Source: Bryum argenteum
Lineage: Eukaryota > Streptophyta > Bryopsida > Bryales > Bryaceae
Assembly (NCBI GenBank): GCA_037043015.1
Contig: CM073328.1
Coordinates: 4,575,409-4,639,408 of the forward strand
Reading direction: 5' to 3'
Length of the DNA stretch: 64,000 nucleotides
Shown: one piece after another, positions 58,621 through 64,000 of the stretch
Layout: each line of letters starts with the position of its first letter
Numbering within the stretch: the stretch's first letter is position 1
Notes under the pieces: model-generated
Database searches by the model: none
Seen by the model: only the letters and a program-made list of their open reading frames with translations
Told to the model about the DNA's origin: nothing
Made by a program: the position numbers and the translations under genes

Positions 58621-61600
58621 CTAAGGACCTAGAAATACAAAGGAGTTAGTGGATGAATAAAATTAAAACAAGCCAATTAACATGTTCAAGCAAACAAATT
58701 AATACAATCAAGTTGAATAACGCACCCAACCCATATTTCCTCTTCCTTGAAGGCCCACGCTTGCTGTCACTGTTGTCACTGTCAGAACTGTCGCTAATGG
58801 GAATAGAAGCTCTAGCTGGTGGCGCTTGAGAACGTTCCGGCGGGATTATCGGTTTCAGAAGGGCGTCAAAGAGGGCACGGTCTTTCTCAACAGCAATAAG
58901 GTGGCGACCGGCAATTCTACAGGCATGTATGGAAGCACCTGTGTATCAAAATATTAGCACATGGTTTTTGAAATAATATCATAGTACGGAAGTCAGTAGA
59001 TAGGACTTATACATGTAGATGCGGTCCAGTCAAATACGATGTCTCCCTCGTCGGTGAGGGACTCAATGATACATTGGAGAAAGTCAGGGTGCTTCTCCTT
59101 GGCTCCCCTCCAAGGCACGGTGCCGCGCATCGCCTGGCTCAGCGGGTCTACTTGATTCTGAACAAGTAAAGTCTCTTCGGGGAGAAGGTCTAAGTCCTTC
59201 CAACGTTTTGGCTGCCTCGTGTAGAACACAGCATCCTGTCGTGCATATACTTTTATGTCGAACAACGCAGTCTACAGGAAAGAAACTCGAAACAATTAAT
59301 CATATAACTTTTTAAAGCCACTGGAAATAACGCATTGAAAATGAAAAATGGGTGAGTAAATACCGTAGGAAACTCTGGGTTAGTAGATGCTAACTTGAGA
59401 CGGTTGCCTCCAACCCATTTACGAACAAGTTTGAATCTGTAAGTAGCGGCCTTGGCTTCGAGCCGCTTCTCCAATCGTTCATCTTGGCCATGTGTAATCA
59501 TGATCAGGCCATTATCGTGTAGATTAGCCTCAGCAAATACGAAAAAGAGTTCAACAAATGCTCTTCCACGTGCGTTCCAAGGTGGGACATCCCGAGGAGA
59601 TACAACAGGAACTGGTAGGTTGTCTGGCACATCACAAATGATGAGATCGATGCCAGTATGGGTATCACGCATCACCGTTTTGGACATTATCTCCGTAGAT
59701 CGAGTACGACCCTGACCAACCTGAACATTATGCACACGAGTGTAAGAGGTCAAAATAAGTGATACAAAATTGAATGGGAGTTTGATAAAAAGAAGAGAAT
59801 GTGGTTGATCAAATGAGGCTACAGGAAGTGCGATAGTACCTTTGTAATAAATTCCATGATCTTGTAGTATTGAGGGTCGAACACTCTCTCATCGCTAGTG
59901 GCGCGTGTCATAACCTCTAACATGTCAACACACTCAATGTATTGTGGCAAGAATGTAACAGGATAGTCCAAAGAGGTCAACACCGACCGGTATGGTAGCT
60001 TGGTAAGAGAAGCCGCGACAACAGATAGAGGATGACGATGTGCTTGAGTCACTGAATCGATAACATCGTAATCGTCTCTATCTTGAAGAGTACTTGGTGC
60101 ATCGTTGGACCGCTGCGACGGAGCCACTCTAGACGCCAATGGTGCAGGAGTAACGCTCGTCGGGGTAGGAGCAACGTCTGGAGGTGGAGGAGCATCCTCA
60201 TCAGTTGGTGAAGGGACAACATTCTTAGAACAATTAGTTCGTCCTCGCTTTTTCTTCAGCTTTGGTGCCACTTCCTCTTCAAAATCGTCATTCTCACCAT
60301 TGTGGACACCATTGGCTTGAGGAGGTGCAACAGGATCGGGAGGGGGTGCACCCTCGATCGACGTGAATAAAGCCTTCTCGATGCGGGACATAACCAACCA
60401 AACAATCGAGGTACCAACCTCGACTTGAAGATGAACATCCGAGAAACGCGATCGATGGTGTTTGGCATAAATCGTGTTCTGATGTGGTGTCCAACGAGGT
60501 ACTGAAGTACTTTGGAAGTTTGTCTGACTGAACCGCATCTTTCTCCACGAGTTCACGATGGATGTACCTATGAAATGTATCTATTAGGTAAACGAATTGT
60601 GGGATACGAGATACCAAACTCAAAACAGAAATAAAGAAACAAATATACCTGTATAAAACTCGTTTTGCCAGCATCTTTCCAACAGTGAGAGACTTCAACT
60701 CTGTGCTTTTCATAAACCGTTGGCTTCCCTTTGCGGTATAAACCTCGAGAAACGCCTTATCCATCAATGTCTTCCTCCAAGTGTCAATGTATTCTTTTGG
60801 ATGGAGAACTCCTTCTTTCCAGTCAACCGTGATTGTTTTGGCTAGAACCATATCTTGAAATAAATTGTCCACTTCCACTTCCAACTGCAAATGTAGAACA
60901 CGGAAGGAATAGAAACATTGAAATTTATAAATCGAGCATAACCAAGGAGAATTAAAATGTGGTAGTAAAATTAATGGAAAATTAAAAGAATAACATTAAA
61001 TAGATTGGAATTGTACCTGGGCCCATAACGACGCTCTTTGAAGCCATGGATCAAGCACCTTCTCTCTCATTGGTCTTTCTCCAGGAAATCCAACGTCGGC
61101 ACGAACTGCGGATGATGCGTTCCACCATGACAACCATTTGCATTTGTACTCAGGAGTAACACAACATGTAGAAACTTTGTAAATTCGCTCGATTGACAGG
61201 TCGGGCTTTAAAAACAAAGAGTAGTGTTTTGAAATCTGCGAATGACATGAGTGAGTTAGTATGAGGCACAGATAGAAATATGGATAGTAAATGAAGTTTA
61301 ATGGTAGAAGAAACTTACTTCTTTCAAGAAATCTTCGCCGTTTAAAGATTTGATTGATCGGGGTTGGCAAGTCCAACAACCTTGTCAAAGCCACTACCTC
61401 GAATCTCCTTGATTCTCTTCAATTGGGCATCCCGCATGATTTGCCACACTCTCGGACTTTTCCAATTGTCTGAACCCGTTGAAGCAAAATATTGTTTGGC
61501 AGCTGAGTCTGCTGCTTTGGACAGTTCTTGCTGCAAGAATGACGCATTCGAAGGATGAATAAATATCAACTTTGTCTTGAACTAAATTCAGGTGAGGTAT

Positions 61601-62672
61601 GAAGTTCAAACCTTATAGAGAAATGCGACGAAGACGTCGGTAGTCAAAGCAAACCACGTCGACTTGTGCTTTGGTTTCTCCTCCCTGCAGATATCAAGGT
61701 CCTCAGATGGGATCAAACCCTCGAACTCATGGAGCTTGAGTTTTCCAAACGTTTGTATCCGTTGAAGTTTAGAAGGGGTGCTTTCTTTCACATGATCGTT
61801 TTCCTTGGACCTGCAACATAAAATTATATCATGTATTAGTCAAATCAAGGATAAGCATTAAAATCAACCTTGAGAAAATGAGAAGTGTTAGTAACTTACC
61901 AATTCAGGTCGTTCATCGCGTTAATAACCATGCTGTTATTGATTCGGGTATCAAGCAGGATACAATCCACAGATATGTGCCAGGAAGGCTCCATCATGTG
62001 ATGTTGATCCACGTGTCGCCTCCAAGCAGTCAATCGATGATTGCCCTCGTACACATAGAACATCTTGCCAGCAAATTGCACAAGGTCCGGATCCGCAAGC
62101 AATTGACTTTCAAACTCTGAATTTGCCGCAACCCAATATGGTCCCCATTTTGCCGAAATATCAGGCGTAAGAGGCATAGAATTTTGCTTGTCATTGTGAA
62201 CAGACACGTACATGACAGTATCCCCTTCTCTGTATCCGTTGACAAATTCATTCTCGAGCTTTTGAACGTCAAACTCATTGATAGGGCGCACAAGGGGAAG
62301 TGGTTCCAATCGACATAATGGAATCACAAGTCTACATTTGGATAGGGGACGATACCGAAACCTGTTGATAACGGCAATCGTATCTGTCTTTTGAAGTTTG
62401 CGAAACGCGACCTCACTTGCCCGTGCATCTCCGAAAGACTCAGGCATCTTCAACATGGCAATTTGCACATCTCCATCTTCAAGAGTATCTTCCTCACTAT
62501 GGGTTTGAGTCTGGGGATCCATCTGGGTACCTTGTGATGTAGCAAGCATACTTGGGGAACCTTGATCAGCTTGACCTCCAGGTGGCATTGATCTGGAAGG
62601 TTGACTTGCCAACCTCGTTCTCTCGGGAACAGCTGATGGAGTAACTTGAGCCAATGGAATTGAATGGACCAT
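58621..62672 (-). CDS. ParB/sulfiredoxin-like domain fused to a beta-class DNA methyltransferase-like domain; about eleven exons
   Basis: Exon model (minus): 61900-62672, 61612-61810, 61398-61530, 61319-61332, 61017-61235, 60649-60884, 59840-60567, 59364-59720, 59013-59271, 58726-58938, 58621-58628; about 1,045 residues. Exon 1 has a Gln/Pro-rich start, then a ParB-like block: VIPLCRLEPLPLVRPINEFD ... FYVYEGNHRLTAWRRH (the G-N-H-R-L core). Exon 7 ends a low-complexity Pro-rich linker with KLKKKRGR (NLS-like). Exon 8 has DLIICDVPDN at the DPPY (motif IV) position and GLIMITHG. Exons 9-10 give GDIVFDWTAST-CASIHACRIAGR and HLIAVEKDRALFDALL, the motif I/X end of beta-class N6A/N4C methyltransferases. 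DPPY and DPFxGSG are both degenerate, so catalysis is doubtful. The exon 6/7 phase does not match by one base (alternative acceptor, error or frameshift). Exon 4 (14 nt) and exon 11 (8 nt) are tentative. Confidence 0.68.
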
Positions 62673-63414
62673 CTGTTGGTCAAAAGTTATCAAGTTTAAG
62701 TTCAATAGAAATCCAATTCACGAAAGTCAACACAACAAAACAAATTTCAATGAACAGTATTAATGTATATGACAACCAAATCATAATATGATGAATCTTA
62801 GAACACTAAAAGGTGTCAACGGAAAGGCATATCGTGATCAACTCTCTAAGCGAATTTAGTAGTTGGCCAAGGGGAACGCCTAGGGATACGAGGGGCATCA
62901 TTGCACGAAGTCAGAGAGGTCGATAATATCAAGAGGGAATTCACTTCAATCTCCCTGCAAAACAAAAACAATCATAAAGATTAGAATCATATCCAAATGT
63001 AGAAATTCGTAATCAACATTGCTCACATTACCTCTAGGTCTAATAAAGCCAATCTTCAAATCAATTTTCCAAACATCCCATTACAATGGGCATCTGATTA
63101 AAAATTACAGGCAACAAGGACATCAAATCCCGCCCTCATTATGTCCCAACCGGATGTCACAAACATTGTCATAAGCAAGCTCAAAGAGAACTTTCCCCTC
63201 CTCCAAAAGTATCCCGAGCTCATTGTATAAAACGAGAGCCTATATGTCGAAAACGGAGAAGTAGTTATTCAAAACTGTATGTCCATTTTAACCAAATCGA
63301 AATGCAGGAACAGAGATCAATATCCCACCCATCTGTCAATAACATGAGCCCCAGTACCAAAGCAGTACCAACGAAATTTGAATAAGTAGCAAAAAGATAA
63401 TAATAATGCTAAAT
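62673..63414. other. Upstream flank of the ParB-MTase-like gene
   Basis: The start codon at 62672 directly follows an acceptor-like CCAACAG, so an untranslated or short coding exon may lie upstream. No further coding exon is convincing. The region is AT-rich with short ORFs. Confidence 0.4.
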
Positions 63415-63942
63415 TTTGGAGAACATTCGCCCGCGAAAGATGTCCCAAACTCGGCACTTGCTTCCAGAAATAATCATTTTAACCAACATGCTCATTACCC
63501 GCTGCCCAGATCTCCTTCATCAGATCTTGAAGACAAATTGAAAAGCAAGATCAAAGCTCGAATCCCCTCCATCTGATAATAAGCCCCACTACCAAAGAAG
63601 TTGAGCCAGTGTGGATGCTCAGATTCTGCAATAGAGAGTTCAAAGGCAAGAAATGCTCGAAGCAAAAGCGGACATGTATCAATCGGATTTGAATAGCGCT
63701 GGATTTTGGAGAACTTTCGCCCACGAAAGATGTCCTCAACTTGGTTTTTCTAAGGAAGCTGCAGGATTTGAGAAAGAACTTTCGCCCACGAAAGATCTCC
63801 CCAACTCGGCATAACAAATAAGACTGTTGGTATTCGGAGAACTTTCACCCACGAAAGATGTCCCAAACTCGACATGGCTAATCAGGTTGCTGGATTCTGG
63901 AGAACTTTCACCAATGAAAGTTCTCCCGAACAAGGCACTCAT
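63415..63942 (-). repeat. 63-65-bp repeat with a 21-residue open frame
   Basis: Copies of GGAGAACTTTCGCCCACGAA + AGATGTCCCAAACTCG begin near 63419, 63709, 63774, 63837 and 63900; the last four are tandem with 63-65-bp spacing. Each has the palindrome CTTTCG-CCCA-CGAAAG. On the minus strand the array reads as repeats of F-G-T-S-F-V-G-E-S-S-P. Whether it is translated is unknown; the array runs toward the window edge. Confidence 0.8.
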
Positions 63943-64000
63943 ATCGAAATATTTTCAGTCTAACTATTAGTTGCATCAAATTCCTCACCAGTTCTATCAT

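Overview
This is a nuclear window from a land plant, most likely a non-seed plant (bryophyte or similar). Spliced genes have plant-type GT-AG introns. There is a plant RabA GTPase, a plant-type ATG18/BCAS3 gene and a plant GDSL esterase, alongside a Hint-module (hedgehog C-terminal type) relic that I associate with early-diverging green lineages. More than half of the window is transposable elements and simple or tandem repeats. The species cannot be named from the sequence.

Layout. 0.1-2.0 kb: a complete six-exon GDSL esterase/lipase gene (+). 3.3 kb: a small secreted cystine-knot peptide (-). 4.0-4.7 kb: a frameshifted Hint-module pseudogene (+) next to a 25-bp triplicate. 6.4-10.5 kb: an eight-exon ATG18f/g/h-like autophagy gene with a BCAS3 domain (-), with a TATA box near 11.48 kb. 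12.2-13.7 kb: tandem satellite-like repeats. 14-21.4 kb: gene-free DNA with small inverted-repeat elements. 21.8-22.6 kb: a two-exon RabA (Rab11-type) GTPase (+). 22.7-26.9 kb: gene-free AT-rich DNA. 26.9-28.0 kb: a decayed coding relic with a 15-bp minisatellite.

28.0-56.9 kb is a nest of transposons. A minus-strand Ty3/gypsy relic (28.0-32.4 kb) abuts a plus-strand LTR and gag fragment of the same family. A second plus-strand copy of the family follows. Its 5' LTR carries a 3.44-kb insertion (34.8-38.2 kb, TSD CACCC) that holds antisense coding sequence. Its pol is cut by a 1.08-kb non-autonomous CACTA element (41.9-43.0 kb, TSD ATT). Its 3' part is cut by a 10.87-kb CACTA element (45.0-55.9 kb, TSD AGA), which itself contains a 7.3-kb hAT-like element (46.4-53.7 kb, 8-bp TSD). 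The hAT-like element holds three ~300-bp palindromes and a 32-bp GC-rich minisatellite. The retrotransposon family has an extra ORF between pol and the 3' LTR whose C terminus has the Cys2-His2 spacing of the SGS3 zf-XS domain.

58.6-62.7 kb: an intron-rich minus-strand gene that joins a ParB/sulfiredoxin-like domain to a beta-class DNA adenine/cytosine methyltransferase fold with degenerate catalytic motifs. This is a prokaryote- or phage-like architecture in a spliced plant gene, and I consider it the most interesting gene in the window. The right edge (63.4-63.9 kb) carries a 63-bp repeat.

The host genes look independent (lipid/ester hydrolysis, defence or signalling peptide, autophagy, vesicle traffic). 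There is no sign of an operon or a metabolic cluster.
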